Source of the DNA: an uncultured Lachnospiraceae bacterium
GTDB taxonomy: Bacteria > Bacillota > Clostridia > Lachnospirales > Lachnospiraceae
DNA: 64,000 nucleotides
Assembly: GCA_910580015.1 (NCBI GenBank)
Contig: CAJTVT010000004.1
Span: 33,307 to 97,306, forward strand
Reading direction: 5' to 3'
Under the pieces are notes generated by a model. The model saw only the letters and a list, made by a program, of their open reading frames with translations. It was not told where the DNA came from and did not search any database. Positions 36,536 through 44,869 of this stretch are shown here, piece after piece (the stretch's first letter is position 1; every line of letters starts with the position of its first letter). The translations under genes and the position numbers were made by a program.

Positions 36536-37690
36536 ATGGAAGTATATTTTGATAATTCGGCTACCACCCGTTGTTCGGATGGGGCCAGAGAGCTTATGGT
36601 GCAGGCTTTGTCCAGAGATTATGGAAATCCCTCTTCATTGCATGGAAAAGGTTTGGAAGGGGAAAACTATATCAAGGATGCAATGGCTAAGATCGCCAAG
36701 ACAATGAAAATCAATGGTTCTGAGTTGATATTTACGTCTGGAGGAACGGAATCCAACAATCTTGCCATTATAGGGGCAGCAATGGCCAATAAGCGCAGTG
36801 GAATGCATCTGATAACTACCCGTGTGGAGCATCCGGCCGTAGCTGCGCCTATAAATTTTCTGGAAGAACAAGGCTTTTTAGTGACTTATCTGGATGTGGA
36901 CCAAAATGGTGTGATTTCGTTAGAGCAGCTCAGGGAAGCAGTGACGCCAGAGACGATTTTGGTCTCTATCATGTATGTGAATAATGAAATTGGTGCGGTG
37001 GAGCCTATCGCAGAAGCGGCAAAGATCATCAAGGAACAAAATGCTCAGACGTTGTTTCATGTGGATGCAATTCAGGCATATGGGAAATATGTGATTCATC
37101 CGTCTCGGCTTGGAATCGATCTTATGTCTGTCAGTGGACATAAAATTCATGGACCCAAAGGTGTTGGATTTTTGTATGTGAGAGAGAAGACCAAATTAAA
37201 GCCAGTGATCTTTGGCGGAGGGCAGCAGAGAAATCTGCGCTCTGGTACGGAAAATGTTCCAGGAATTGCAGGACTTGGGCAAGCTGCCTGGGAAGCATAT
37301 GAGGAGTTTGAGGCAAAACAGGCACATTTGTATAAGCTCAAGGATGCTTTTATCAAGGGTCTTGCAGAGGAAGAATGGGCGCATATTAATGGATTGACAG
37401 GAGAGAAAAGTGCACCACATATCGTAAGTCTCAGTGTGGACGGTGTTCGAAGCGAGGTACTTCTTCATGCTTTAGAGGAACGACATATTTATGTGTCTGC
37501 GGGAAGCGCATGTTCATCCAATAAGCCGGCAGCAAGCGCTGTTTTGCAGGCAATTGGGGTAAAGAGAGAGTATTTGGAGTCTACCGTGCGTATCAGTTTT
37601 TGTGCGGAAAATACCTTGGAGGAAGTGGAATACTGCTTAGAAAATCTGAAGGAGCTGGTGTATATGCTTCGAAAGTACATAAGGCGTTAG
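36536..37690 (+). CDS. cysteine desulfurase (NifS/IscS family)
   Basis: A 384-aa PLP enzyme that takes sulfur from cysteine as a persulfide. It begins EVYFDNSATT; the PLP lysine is K203 in VSGHKIHGPKG; HVDAIQAYGK and LRSGTENVPG are typical; the persulfide cysteine is C326 in SAGSACSS. This last loop is the NifS/IscS (group I) type. It is 12 bases ahead of thiI, so its main partner is likely ThiI in tRNA thiolation or thiamine synthesis. GGAGG at 36522-36526 precedes the chosen ATG. Confidence 0.94.
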   Translation: MEVYFDNSATTRCSDGARELMVQALSRDYGNPSSLHGKGLEGENYIKDAMAKIAKTMKINGSELIFTSGGTESNNLAIIGAAMANKRSGMHLITTRVEHPAVAAPINFLEEQGFLVTYLDVDQNGVISLEQLREAVTPETILVSIMYVNNEIGAVEPIAEAAKIIKEQNAQTLFHVDAIQAYGKYVIHPSRLGIDLMSVSGHKIHGPKGVGFLYVREKTKLKPVIFGGGQQRNLRSGTENVPGIAGLGQAAWEAYEEFEAKQAHLYKLKDAFIKGLAEEEWAHINGLTGEKSAPHIVSLSVDGVRSEVLLHALEERHIYVSAGSACSSNKPAASAVLQAIGVKREYLESTVRISFCAENTLEEVEYCLENLKELVYMLRKYIRR

Positions 37691-37702
37691 AAAGGAAGAA
37701 CC

Positions 37703-38881
37703 ATGTTTAAAGCATTTTTAATAAAGTATGGAGAAATTGGAATTAAGGGAAAGAACCGGCATCTCTTCGAAGATGCTCTGATTCACCAGATCAAATATGC
37801 ATTGAAACCAGTGGAAGGCGAATTTCTCATCTCAAAAGAACAGGGGCGTATCTATATTGAGGCTCAGACAGAATATGATTATGAGGAGACCGTGGAGAGC
37901 TTAAAGCGTGTGTTTGGAATTGTTGGCATCTGTCCAGTTGTTCTGGTTCCAGATCAGGGATTTGAACAACTGGCATCGGATGTGATTGCTTATCTGGATA
38001 AGCGTTACCCAGATAAGAACAAGACCTTTAAAGTAAATGCAAGGCGGGCAAAGAAAAGTTATCCCATGAGTTCCATGGAAGTGAATGCGGCTTTGGGAGA
38101 GCGAATTTTGGATGCTTTTCCAGAATTTAAGGTGGATGTGCATCATCCAGATATTATGGTGAATGTTGAACTTCGTGGACAGATCAATATTTACTCGGAG
38201 GTGATTCCAGGCCCTGGTGGTATGCCAGTGGGAACCAATGGGAAAGGGATGTTATTATTGTCCGGCGGCATTGACAGCCCAGTGGCAGGGTATATGATTG
38301 CAAAACGTGGTGTGAAAATTGACGCTGTTTATTTTCATGCACCGCCTTATACTAGTGAGCGCGCCAAGCAGAAGGTAGTGGACTTGGCTAGGCTGGTGGC
38401 TCGATATACGGGGCCAATTTACCTGAAAGTGGTAAATTTTACGGATATTCAGATGTATATCTATGAGGAGTGTCCTCACGAGGAGCTTACCATTATTATG
38501 CGTCGCTATATGATGCGGATCGCAGAGCATTTTGCACAGGAGACAGGATCTCTTGGTCTGATCACTGGGGAGAGCATTGGGCAGGTGGCCAGTCAGACAA
38601 TGCAATCTCTAGCTGCAACCAATGAAGTGTGTACCATGCCAGTGTATCGGCCGTTGATCGGGTTTGATAAACAGGAGATTATAGAATTGTCAGAAAAAAT
38701 CGGCACCTATGAGACATCTATTTTGCCTTATGAAGACTGCTGTACGATTTTTGTGGCGAAACATCCTGTGACAAAACCAAATTTGAAAATTATTCGGCGT
38801 TCTGAGACACATCTTGAGGAGAAAATTGATGAAATGGTCAAGAAAGCCATTGATACCACGGAGACAATCCGAGTGGAATAG
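37703..38881 (+). CDS. thiI: tRNA 4-thiouridine synthase ThiI
   Basis: A 392-aa enzyme that thiolates U8 of tRNA. It has an N-terminal ferredoxin-like domain and THUMP domain (up to about residue 165; FKVNARRAKKSYP) and an adenylating PP-loop domain with LLLSGGIDSPVAGYM. There is no C-terminal rhodanese domain; it ends shortly after the PP-loop domain, as in Bacillus ThiI, so the persulfide must come from the cysteine desulfurase directly upstream. Confidence 0.95.
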   Translation: MFKAFLIKYGEIGIKGKNRHLFEDALIHQIKYALKPVEGEFLISKEQGRIYIEAQTEYDYEETVESLKRVFGIVGICPVVLVPDQGFEQLASDVIAYLDKRYPDKNKTFKVNARRAKKSYPMSSMEVNAALGERILDAFPEFKVDVHHPDIMVNVELRGQINIYSEVIPGPGGMPVGTNGKGMLLLSGGIDSPVAGYMIAKRGVKIDAVYFHAPPYTSERAKQKVVDLARLVARYTGPIYLKVVNFTDIQMYIYEECPHEELTIIMRRYMMRIAEHFAQETGSLGLITGESIGQVASQTMQSLAATNEVCTMPVYRPLIGFDKQEIIELSEKIGTYETSILPYEDCCTIFVAKHPVTKPNLKIIRRSETHLEEKIDEMVKKAIDTTETIRVE

Positions 38882-38914
38882 AAAATGATTTTGGTATGTT
38901 TGGGAAAGGAACAC

Positions 38915-39060
38915 AAAAAAAATCCTGCATTGCAGGATTCTCCGCCTGCGGTGGGTAGCTTTTGCAGCATGATACCTTATCGCCGCAGTGCGATTTTGTG
39001 AGTGTTTTGTTTCATAGTTCATAGGACAGACTTTCTTAATGAACTATGAAACAAAAACAC
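38915..39060 (-). ncRNA. structured intergenic element, candidate minus-strand RNA
   Basis: Between thiI and the - strand HPr-like gene. A 21-bp stem with one bulge (39002-39022 with 39039-39060) is followed, reading the - strand, by CTGCGG/CCGCAG-type pairings and a terminal hairpin AATCCTGCA/TGCAGGATT (38921-38939) that runs into eight T residues (A-run 38915-38922 on +). A terminator with no gene in front of it on that strand suggests a small RNA or a repeated structured element. No promoter is convincing. Confidence 0.35.
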
Positions 39061-39081
39061 CCCCCTGAATATTCAGGGGGG
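39060..39081 (-). terminator. terminator of the HPr-like gene
   Basis: A perfect 22-bp palindrome with arms CCCCCCTGAAT and ATTCAGGGGGG. On the - strand it lies 24 bases after the stop of the HPr-like gene and is followed by GTGTTTTTG, fitting rho-independent termination. Confidence 0.75.
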
Positions 39082-39105
39082 AGCACTATCATTGTGATGA
39101 AATGA

Positions 39106-39336
39106 TTAGATTAGATATGGTTTTAATACTTCCATAACCTCGTCTTTGTTGGCCTCTGCGTGGATGGCAAGGTCGATGGGTTTGGATAAATCCAGGCTGA
39201 AGATACCCATAATGGATTTTGCATCAATGACATATCTTCCGGAAATCAGATCAAAATCAAAATCAAACTGTGTAATGGCGTTTACAAAAGATTTCACCTT
39301 GTCAATAGAATTTAAAGAAATCTGTACTGTTATCAT
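39106..39336 (-). CDS. HPr-family protein lacking the active-site histidine (Crh-like)
   Basis: A 76-aa HPr-fold protein. The second half fits HPr well: VIDAKSIMGIFSLDLSKPIDLAIHAE, with S41 matching the regulatory Ser46 of HPr. The first loop, where HPr has GLHARP with the phosphorylated His15, reads LNSIDKV, so there is no histidine. It cannot carry sugar-PTS phosphate but may still be phosphorylated by HPr kinase at S41 and act in carbon catabolite control, as Bacillus Crh does. The start is set by AAGGAGG 7 bases upstream; 12 extra in-frame codons upstream cover that box. It stands alone on the - strand. Confidence 0.82.
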   Translation of the reverse strand: MITVQISLNSIDKVKSFVNAITQFDFDFDLISGRYVIDAKSIMGIFSLDLSKPIDLAIHAEANKDEVMEVLKPYLI

Positions 39337-39617
39337 AAAAAAACCTCCTTCATAAAGAAATAATTGTATCAAACCGTATCCCCATAGGGCCTCTCCTTAT
39401 GACCATCTGGCTGTCTGACAAAGGATTCCCACATGGGCTGCTTTACCAGGACCATTTGGCCGTTATGAAAGGTACAATTAAACATATACAGTGATTTGCT
39501 TCACCGAATATATAGTAACTTCTTTTGGGAGAAAAGTCAATGGCGTCATAACCAATTTAAGGAAATTAATCCAGGGCGTTTTTCGGCAGATTGCCATGAA
39601 AAGGATGGAGGACTCAA

Positions 39618-40994
39618 ATGAGGAAAGCAGCATTGCATAATTTAGGTTGTAAAGTAAATGCATATGAGACAGAAAGCATGAGGCAGCTCTTAGAGCAGGC
39701 TGGTTATCAGATCGTCTCTTTTGAGGAGAGGGCAGATGTCTATGTGGTCAATACATGTTCGGTTACCAATATTGCAGATCGTAAATCTCGACAGATGCTA
39801 CATCGTGCTAGAAAAAACAATCCAAATGCAGCAGTGGTGGCTGCTGGTTGCTATGTACAGACAGCACAAGAACAGGCACAGGCGGATGGAGCGATCGATA
39901 TTTTGATTGGGAATAACAAAAAGCATGAACTCCCTGCATTGCTGGAGCAGTTTTTTGAGAAACAGCAGTTGGAGTCGGAGACGAAAAACAGTGGGAAAGA
40001 TACGTTTCACGGGATTTTGGCGGTGGAAGAGATTGCAAAAGATCCTGTGTATGAAAAACTTGCTGTTAGCCGGACAGCAGAACATGCCAGAGCTTTTGTA
40101 AAAGTGCAAGATGGTTGCAATCAGTTTTGCAGTTATTGTATTATCCCGTATGCAAGAGGAAGAGTCCGAAGTAGGGAGATTGAGGATGTTGTAGGAGAGG
40201 TGGAACGACTTGCAACATCTGGTTGCAGAGAGATCGTGTTGACGGGGATTCATTTAAGTTCTTATGGTGTAGATTTCGGAATGCATTTATTAGATTTAAT
40301 TGAAAAAGTACATCAAGTGCCAGGAATCGACAGGATCCGTTTGGGTTCCCTGGAACCTAAGATTGTAACAGAAGAATTTGCAGGCCGTTTGGCAGAGCTT
40401 TCCAAGGTTTGTCCTCATTTTCATCTCTCTTTACAGAGTGGGTGTGATACGGTTTTACAGCGAATGAATCGCAAGTATACTTGTGCGGAGTATGCAAAAG
40501 GATGTGAAATTTTACGGAAATATTTTGCGCATCCAGCGATTACAACCGATGTGATTGTGGGATTTCCTGGTGAGACGGAAGAGGAATTTGAAATGAATCG
40601 AAAGTTTCTCAAAAATATTGGGTTTTTTGAGATTCATATTTTCAAATATTCTCGGAGAAAAGGAACACGAGCAGCAAAGATGGAAAATCAAGTGCCTGAG
40701 GAAATAAAAAATACTCGAAGTGAGAGACTGTTTTCGGACCTCGCGAAGATGAACGAAGCGTATTTAAGCTGGTATCTTGGGCGGGAGACGGAGGTGCTCT
40801 TGGAGGAGAAGGTAACCATTCATGAGAAGGAATATTTTCTTGGACATACGAAAGAATATGTAAAGGTGGCAGTTGTGGCGGAAGGCAGACAAAATGAAGA
40901 TTGTGCAAATCGAATCGTGAGAGGGACCGTGGTTTCTAAGTTGAAAGACCATGTTTTGTTGATGAAAACCGTTTCAGACATAAAAATAGATTGA
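39618..40994 (+). CDS. mtaB: tRNA t6A37 methylthiotransferase MtaB
   Basis: A 458-aa radical SAM enzyme that adds the methylthio group to t6A37 in tRNA. The N-terminal UPF0004 domain has LGCKVNAYE and VVNTCSVTN cysteines; the radical SAM cluster cysteines are C167, C171 and C174 (CNQFCSYC); IIPYARGRVRSR and the SLQSGCD motif follow, and a C-terminal TRAM domain ends the protein. TGGAGGA lies before the ATG. It is yqeV in Bacillus, the end of the dnaK-region synteny. The 280 bases upstream hold no gene. Confidence 0.95.
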   Translation: MRKAALHNLGCKVNAYETESMRQLLEQAGYQIVSFEERADVYVVNTCSVTNIADRKSRQMLHRARKNNPNAAVVAAGCYVQTAQEQAQADGAIDILIGNNKKHELPALLEQFFEKQQLESETKNSGKDTFHGILAVEEIAKDPVYEKLAVSRTAEHARAFVKVQDGCNQFCSYCIIPYARGRVRSREIEDVVGEVERLATSGCREIVLTGIHLSSYGVDFGMHLLDLIEKVHQVPGIDRIRLGSLEPKIVTEEFAGRLAELSKVCPHFHLSLQSGCDTVLQRMNRKYTCAEYAKGCEILRKYFAHPAITTDVIVGFPGETEEEFEMNRKFLKNIGFFEIHIFKYSRRKGTRAAKMENQVPEEIKNTRSERLFSDLAKMNEAYLSWYLGRETEVLLEEKVTIHEKEYFLGHTKEYVKVAVVAEGRQNEDCANRIVRGTVVSKLKDHVLLMKTVSDIKID

Positions 40995-41019
40995 ATTTTC
41001 CGAACATTTGTAATAAAAT
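40991..41019 (+). promoter_or_regulatory. promoter of the ireB operon
   Basis: TTGAAT (40991-40996), overlapping the mtaB stop, 17-base spacer, TAAAAT (41014-41019); 53 bases ahead of ireB. Confidence 0.55.
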
Positions 41020-41071
41020 AGACAGAAGAAGATTTATAAGAACGAAAGAGCGAAAATAAGGGCGTGACAAT

Positions 41072-41350
41072 ATGCAGGATAAAAATAGACAAGACATTAA
41101 TAATACTCAGTTTTTTAAAGTGGAGAAAGAGCAGCAGGTGCAGGTGGATGATGTTCTAAGAATTGTATACAGTGCACTGCTGGAGAAGGGATATAACCCA
41201 GTATATCAGATTGTTGGTTATATTATGTCCGGCGATCCCACTTATATTACCAGCCACAGGAATGCCAGAAGCCTAATTATGAAGGTGGAGCGGGACGAGC
41301 TGGTGGAAGAGATTCTGCGTCAGTATATTAAGAACAATTCCTGGAGTTAG
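41072..41350 (+). CDS. ireB: IreB family regulatory phosphoprotein
   Basis: A 92-aa protein of the DUF965/YrzL family, named after the enterococcal substrate of the Ser/Thr kinase IreK. The conserved stretch VLRIVYSALLEKGYNPVYQIVGYIMSGDPTYIT-like region (residues 30-65) and the HRNARSLIMKVERDELVEEI tail are present. Threonines in the flexible N-terminal part (T11) are possible phosphorylation sites. It opens the conserved set ireB-ruvX-DUF1292, here with 10-base spacing. Confidence 0.93.
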   Translation: MQDKNRQDINNTQFFKVEKEQQVQVDDVLRIVYSALLEKGYNPVYQIVGYIMSGDPTYITSHRNARSLIMKVERDELVEEILRQYIKNNSWS

Positions 41351-41360
41351 GAGGAAGCAG

Positions 41361-41801
41361 ATGCGGATTATGGGGTTGGACTTTGGTTCCAAGACCGTTG
41401 GCGTAGCAGTGAGTGATAGCCTGCTTATGACAGCACAGGGAGTGGAGACTATTCAGCGCAAATCTCCTGGTAAATTAAGGCAGACTTTGGCAAGGATTGA
41501 AGCCTTGATCGAAGAATACCAGGTGGATAGGATTGTGTTGGGGTTTCCCAAAAATATGAATAATACAGAAGGAGAACGATGCCAAAAGACCATGGAGTTT
41601 CAGCAAATGGTAGAGAGACGTAGCGGTTTGCCGGTAGTTTTGTGGGACGAGCGTCTCACAACGGTGGCGGCAGACCGTGTTCTAATGGAGCGTGGTGTTC
41701 GCAGGGAGAATCGGAAAAATTATGTGGATCAGATTGCCGCTGTATTTATTTTACAGGGGTATTTAGATGCATTGGCATTTCAGGGAACTTTTGGTCAGTA
41801 G
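41361..41801 (+). CDS. ruvX: YqgF/RuvX putative Holliday junction resolvase
   Basis: A 146-aa RNase-H-fold protein. MGLDFGSKTVGVAVSD gives the first catalytic Asp, VLGFPKNMNNTEG the second strand region with conserved Asn-rich loop, and WDERLTT and YVDQIAAVFILQGYLD the others. The family acts in 16S rRNA 5' end processing in some bacteria and is proposed as a resolvase. TTAGGAGGAAG precedes the start, 10 bases after ireB. Confidence 0.93.
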   Translation: MRIMGLDFGSKTVGVAVSDSLLMTAQGVETIQRKSPGKLRQTLARIEALIEEYQVDRIVLGFPKNMNNTEGERCQKTMEFQQMVERRSGLPVVLWDERLTTVAADRVLMERGVRRENRKNYVDQIAAVFILQGYLDALAFQGTFGQ

Positions 41802-41812
41802 AGGAATGTATT

Positions 41813-42073
41813 ATGGAGAAAGTGATTTTTCAGTCTCCCCAAGATGGAGAGGCTTTAGAGTGTTATATAATAGAACAGACCCGGATCAACGGGGTAGATT
41901 ATCTTTTGGTGACAGAGGAAGAAGAAGGAGACTGTGAGGCTTTCATTTTAAAGGATCTGTCAGAGAAAGAGGAGGAGGAAGCCATGTATGAGATGGTGGA
42001 ATCTGAGGAAGAATTGGAATATATATCCAGGATCTTTTCCGAAATATTGGAGGATGTGGATTTTACGATATAA
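41813..42073 (+). CDS. DUF1292 family acidic protein (YrzB-like)
   Basis: An 86-aa, strongly acidic protein. It begins with a beta-rich half (ECYIIEQTRINGVDYLLVTEE) and ends in a Glu-rich helix, as is typical of DUF1292. Function unknown; it almost always follows ruvX in Firmicutes. The start at 41813 has GAGGAA ten bases upstream; earlier in-frame codons lie within ruvX in another frame and are not credible. Confidence 0.88.
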   Translation: MEKVIFQSPQDGEALECYIIEQTRINGVDYLLVTEEEEGDCEAFILKDLSEKEEEEAMYEMVESEEELEYISRIFSEILEDVDFTI

Positions 42074-42398
42074 GTAGATATCAGACAGATGGCAGGCACG
42101 CGGAGCTTAAAATGGTCCACGCGCTGTTTTAAAGCGCTTGCATTGTCTTGGATATAAAACAGGTTATAAAGATTATAACGATAAATCTATAAAATAAAGA
42201 CATGGTTCCGGGAACAGCAACCGGCATCTGTCCGCAGAACGATACAAATGGAAAATAGAATCGGTGAGAGAACGTATGGGATCGATGGTGTTTTGTATGT
42301 CTGAACAGAGACAGAAGTGTCGGAATGTGTCTGCCTGTCCCCAGAGAAGGGAGAGAATCAGGCAGCTCCAGGAACCTATGTGCATTTGGAGGTGCAAT
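42074..42398. other. 325-base gene-less leader of the RNase J gene
   Basis: No convincing gene. A TTGTCT-16-TATAAA pair at 42143-42170 could be a promoter, giving an untranslated leader of about 220 bases before the TTG start of RNase J. The last 135 bases are open in the RNase J frame, but the Cys/Arg-rich peptide they would encode is unlike any RNase J N-terminus and has no good ribosome binding site at its start. Confidence 0.5.
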
Positions 42399-44063
42399 TT
42401 GAAAAGAAAAAATAACTCAAAATTGAAGATCATTCCTTTGGGTGGCCTAGAACAGATTGGAATGAACATTACTGCCTTTGAATACGAAGACAGTATTATT
42501 GTGGTGGATTGCGGGTTATCCTTTCCGGAGGATGATATGCTGGGAATTGATCTGGTGATCCCTGATGTGACTTATCTTAAGAACAATCTAGATAAAGTAA
42601 AGGGATTTTTCATCACCCATGGACATGAGGATCATATTGGGGCCATTCCCTATGTGCTGAGAGATATCAATGTGCCAATCTATGCCACAAAGCTCACCAT
42701 TGGTATTATTGAGAATAAGCTGCGGGAACATAATCTTCTCACCAAGGTAAAGCGCAAGGTTGTAAGATATGGACAGCATATTAATTTGGGATGTTTCCGT
42801 GTGGAATTTATTAAAACCAATCACAGCATTCAGGATGCGGCAGCGCTTGCAATCTATTCACCGGCTGGAGTTGTGGTGCATACAGGAGATTTTAAGGTGG
42901 ATTATACGCCAGTCTTTGGAGACGCCATTGACTTGCAGCGGTTTGGGGAGATTGGAAAAAAGGGTGTGTTGGCGTTAATGTGTGACAGTACCAACGCCGA
43001 ACGTCCTGGTTTTACCAACTCGGAGCGCACAGTGGGAAAGACCTTTGATAATATATTTGCAGATCATCCCAATACACGTATAATCATTGCCACCTTTGCA
43101 TCGAATGTGGACCGGGTACAGCAGATCATTAATTCTGCTTGTAAGTTTGGGAGAAAGGTAGTAGTAGAGGGAAGAAGTATGGTGAATATTATTTCCACTG
43201 CTACAGAACTGGGATATCTTCAGATTCCAGAGAATACCTTGATTGACATTGAGCAGTTAAAAAATTATCCTGATGAGCAGACGGTTCTGATTACCACGGG
43301 AAGTCAGGGAGAATCTATGGCAGCGTTGTCCCGTATGGCGGCAAACCTTCATAAGAAGGTGACCATCAAGCCAGGTGATACGATCATTTTTAGTTCCAAT
43401 CCCATTCCGGGCAATGAAAAGGCAGTGTCCAATGTGATAAATGAATTATTTATGAAAGGGGCAGAAGTGATTTTCCAGGATGCCCATGTGTCTGGTCATG
43501 CCTGTCGGGAGGAGATCAAGCTGATTTATTCTTTGGTGAAGCCCAAATATGCCATTCCGGTTCATGGGGAGTACAAGCATTTGAAGGCGCAACAGTCCAT
43601 TGCGCAGGAGCTTGGATATGACAAAGAGCATATATTTATTCTTTCTTCCGGAAATGTGTTGGAATTGGATGAAAATGATGCGAAGATCACTGGAAAAGTT
43701 CCAGTTGGTGATATTTTGGTGGACGGCCTTGGTGTGGGAGATGTGGGTAATATTGTGCTGCGTGACCGTCAACATTTAGCGGAGGACGGGATTATCATTG
43801 TGGTGATGACATTGGAATCTGGCAGCGGACAAGTGATTGCAGGGCCAGATATTGTCAGCCGTGGTTTTGTGTATGTCAGAGGAGCGGAAAGCTTGATGGA
43901 CGAGGCAAAACGGGTGCTGGATGATGCTATGGAATATTGTATGGACCGAAATATTACAGATTGGGGTAAAATCAAGACAGAGGTAAAAGAAGAACTTGGT
44001 GAATTTGTCTGGAAAAAGACAAAGCGCAGGCCCATGATTATGCCAATTATTATGGAGGTATAG
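42399..44063 (+). CDS. rnj: ribonuclease J
   Basis: A 554-aa metallo-beta-lactamase/beta-CASP ribonuclease with 5'-3' exo- and endonuclease activity in mRNA decay and rRNA maturation. The zinc motif is H74-G-H76-E-D78-H79; VHTGDFKVDYTP, CDSTNAERPGFT, TTGSQGE and the beta-CASP VHGEYKHLKAQ motif follow, then the C-terminal domain. I set the start at TTG 42399 because GGAGGTG lies 4 bases upstream and because this gives the normal length (about 555) and N-terminus; 45 further in-frame codons upstream look non-coding. Its own position between DUF1292 and YlbF genes is notable. Confidence 0.9.
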   Translation: MKRKNNSKLKIIPLGGLEQIGMNITAFEYEDSIIVVDCGLSFPEDDMLGIDLVIPDVTYLKNNLDKVKGFFITHGHEDHIGAIPYVLRDINVPIYATKLTIGIIENKLREHNLLTKVKRKVVRYGQHINLGCFRVEFIKTNHSIQDAAALAIYSPAGVVVHTGDFKVDYTPVFGDAIDLQRFGEIGKKGVLALMCDSTNAERPGFTNSERTVGKTFDNIFADHPNTRIIIATFASNVDRVQQIINSACKFGRKVVVEGRSMVNIISTATELGYLQIPENTLIDIEQLKNYPDEQTVLITTGSQGESMAALSRMAANLHKKVTIKPGDTIIFSSNPIPGNEKAVSNVINELFMKGAEVIFQDAHVSGHACREEIKLIYSLVKPKYAIPVHGEYKHLKAQQSIAQELGYDKEHIFILSSGNVLELDENDAKITGKVPVGDILVDGLGVGDVGNIVLRDRQHLAEDGIIIVVMTLESGSGQVIAGPDIVSRGFVYVRGAESLMDEAKRVLDDAMEYCMDRNITDWGKIKTEVKEELGEFVWKKTKRRPMIMPIIMEV

Positions 44064-44111
44064 AAAAGTATACTGATTATTTGGCATTACGCAAGAAAGC
44101 AAGAGGGTGTT

Positions 44112-44456
44112 ATGAATCAAAATATAGATGGAATTTTGGAAAGTTTGGTAGAGGCTGTTAAGGAAAGCGAAGAGTATAAGGAATTTTTAAGAATACAGGA
44201 GCTGATTCACAATGAGCCAGAGAAAGAAAGAGCAGTCAATGAATTTCGGAGACGAAATTTTGAAATTCACAAGCGCAGAGATGTGGATTTATATACAGAG
44301 ATGGATCGCTTAGAACAGGAATTTGCTCCTCTGCGTTTGGAACCACTGGTAAATGATTATTTGACAGCGGAATTGGCGGTATGTCGTATCGTACAGCGTA
44401 TCAATTACCGTCTGATGCAGGAGATTGAGTTTGACTTGGGGTTTGAGCATATGTAG
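44112..44456 (+). CDS. YlbF/YmcA family regulator
   Basis: A 114-aa all-helical protein of the DUF964 family (EYKEFLRIQELIHNEPE, INEFRRRNFEIHKR-type pattern, YLTAELAVCRIVQRINYRLM). In Bacillus, YlbF and YmcA with YaaT form a complex that steers RNase Y in mRNA processing. Here the gene follows RNase J by about 50 bases, compatible with a link to RNA decay. Which paralogue it is (YlbF or YmcA) cannot be decided by eye. Confidence 0.85.
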   Translation: MNQNIDGILESLVEAVKESEEYKEFLRIQELIHNEPEKERAVNEFRRRNFEIHKRRDVDLYTEMDRLEQEFAPLRLEPLVNDYLTAELAVCRIVQRINYRLMQEIEFDLGFEHM

Positions 44457-44488
44457 CAGGTACGATCGCTGCATGCAGGGAGATTGCC

Positions 44489-44869
44489 ATGAAGAACAGC
44501 AAGATCATATTGAATGTTTTAAGTAGCGCTTTGAGTATGTTAATTATGGTGCTTGCAGCGTTTATCATATTGAGGGCAGGGAATGTAGCTTATGATCTGG
44601 GATATCGGATTTTTACAGAACCTGCCCTGGAGGAAGCGCCAGGACAGGATAAATCTGTACAGGTGCGAAAAGGAATGAATGTGTTAGAGATTGGAACCTT
44701 GCTGGAGGAGAAGCGTTTGGTGGACAGCGGTTTGCTTTTTGCTATTCAGCTTCAGATTTCAGATTATAAAGATAAGATCAAAGCGGGAACCTATACCTTG
44801 AATACTTCTCAGACAGCAAAGGAAATGATGCAGGTAATGGCGGAAGAAAATGAGGAAGAACAAGAATGA
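44489..44869 (+). CDS. short MltG/YceG N-terminal-like membrane protein
   Basis: A 126-aa protein with one N-terminal transmembrane helix (about residues 8-30) and a LysM-like subdomain as in MltG: VQVRKGMNVLEIGTLLEEKRLV, GLLFAIQLQ, IKAGTYTLNTSQTAKEMMQVM. It stops where the catalytic endolytic transglycosylase domain of MltG (about 200 further residues with the active Glu) would begin. It overlaps trmR by 4 bases (ATGA), so this short form looks settled and not like a fresh break. In Bacillus full-length mltG (yrrL) is in the same place before yrrM. It may be a regulatory or structural remnant. Confidence 0.75.
   Translation: MKNSKIILNVLSSALSMLIMVLAAFIILRAGNVAYDLGYRIFTEPALEEAPGQDKSVQVRKGMNVLEIGTLLEEKRLVDSGLLFAIQLQISDYKDKIKAGTYTLNTSQTAKEMMQVMAEENEEEQE

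Noticed and set aside
39337..39617. Gene or riboswitch in the gap between the HPr-like gene and mtaB
   Set aside because: No credible reading frame and no known aptamer or tRNA-like structure was recognised.
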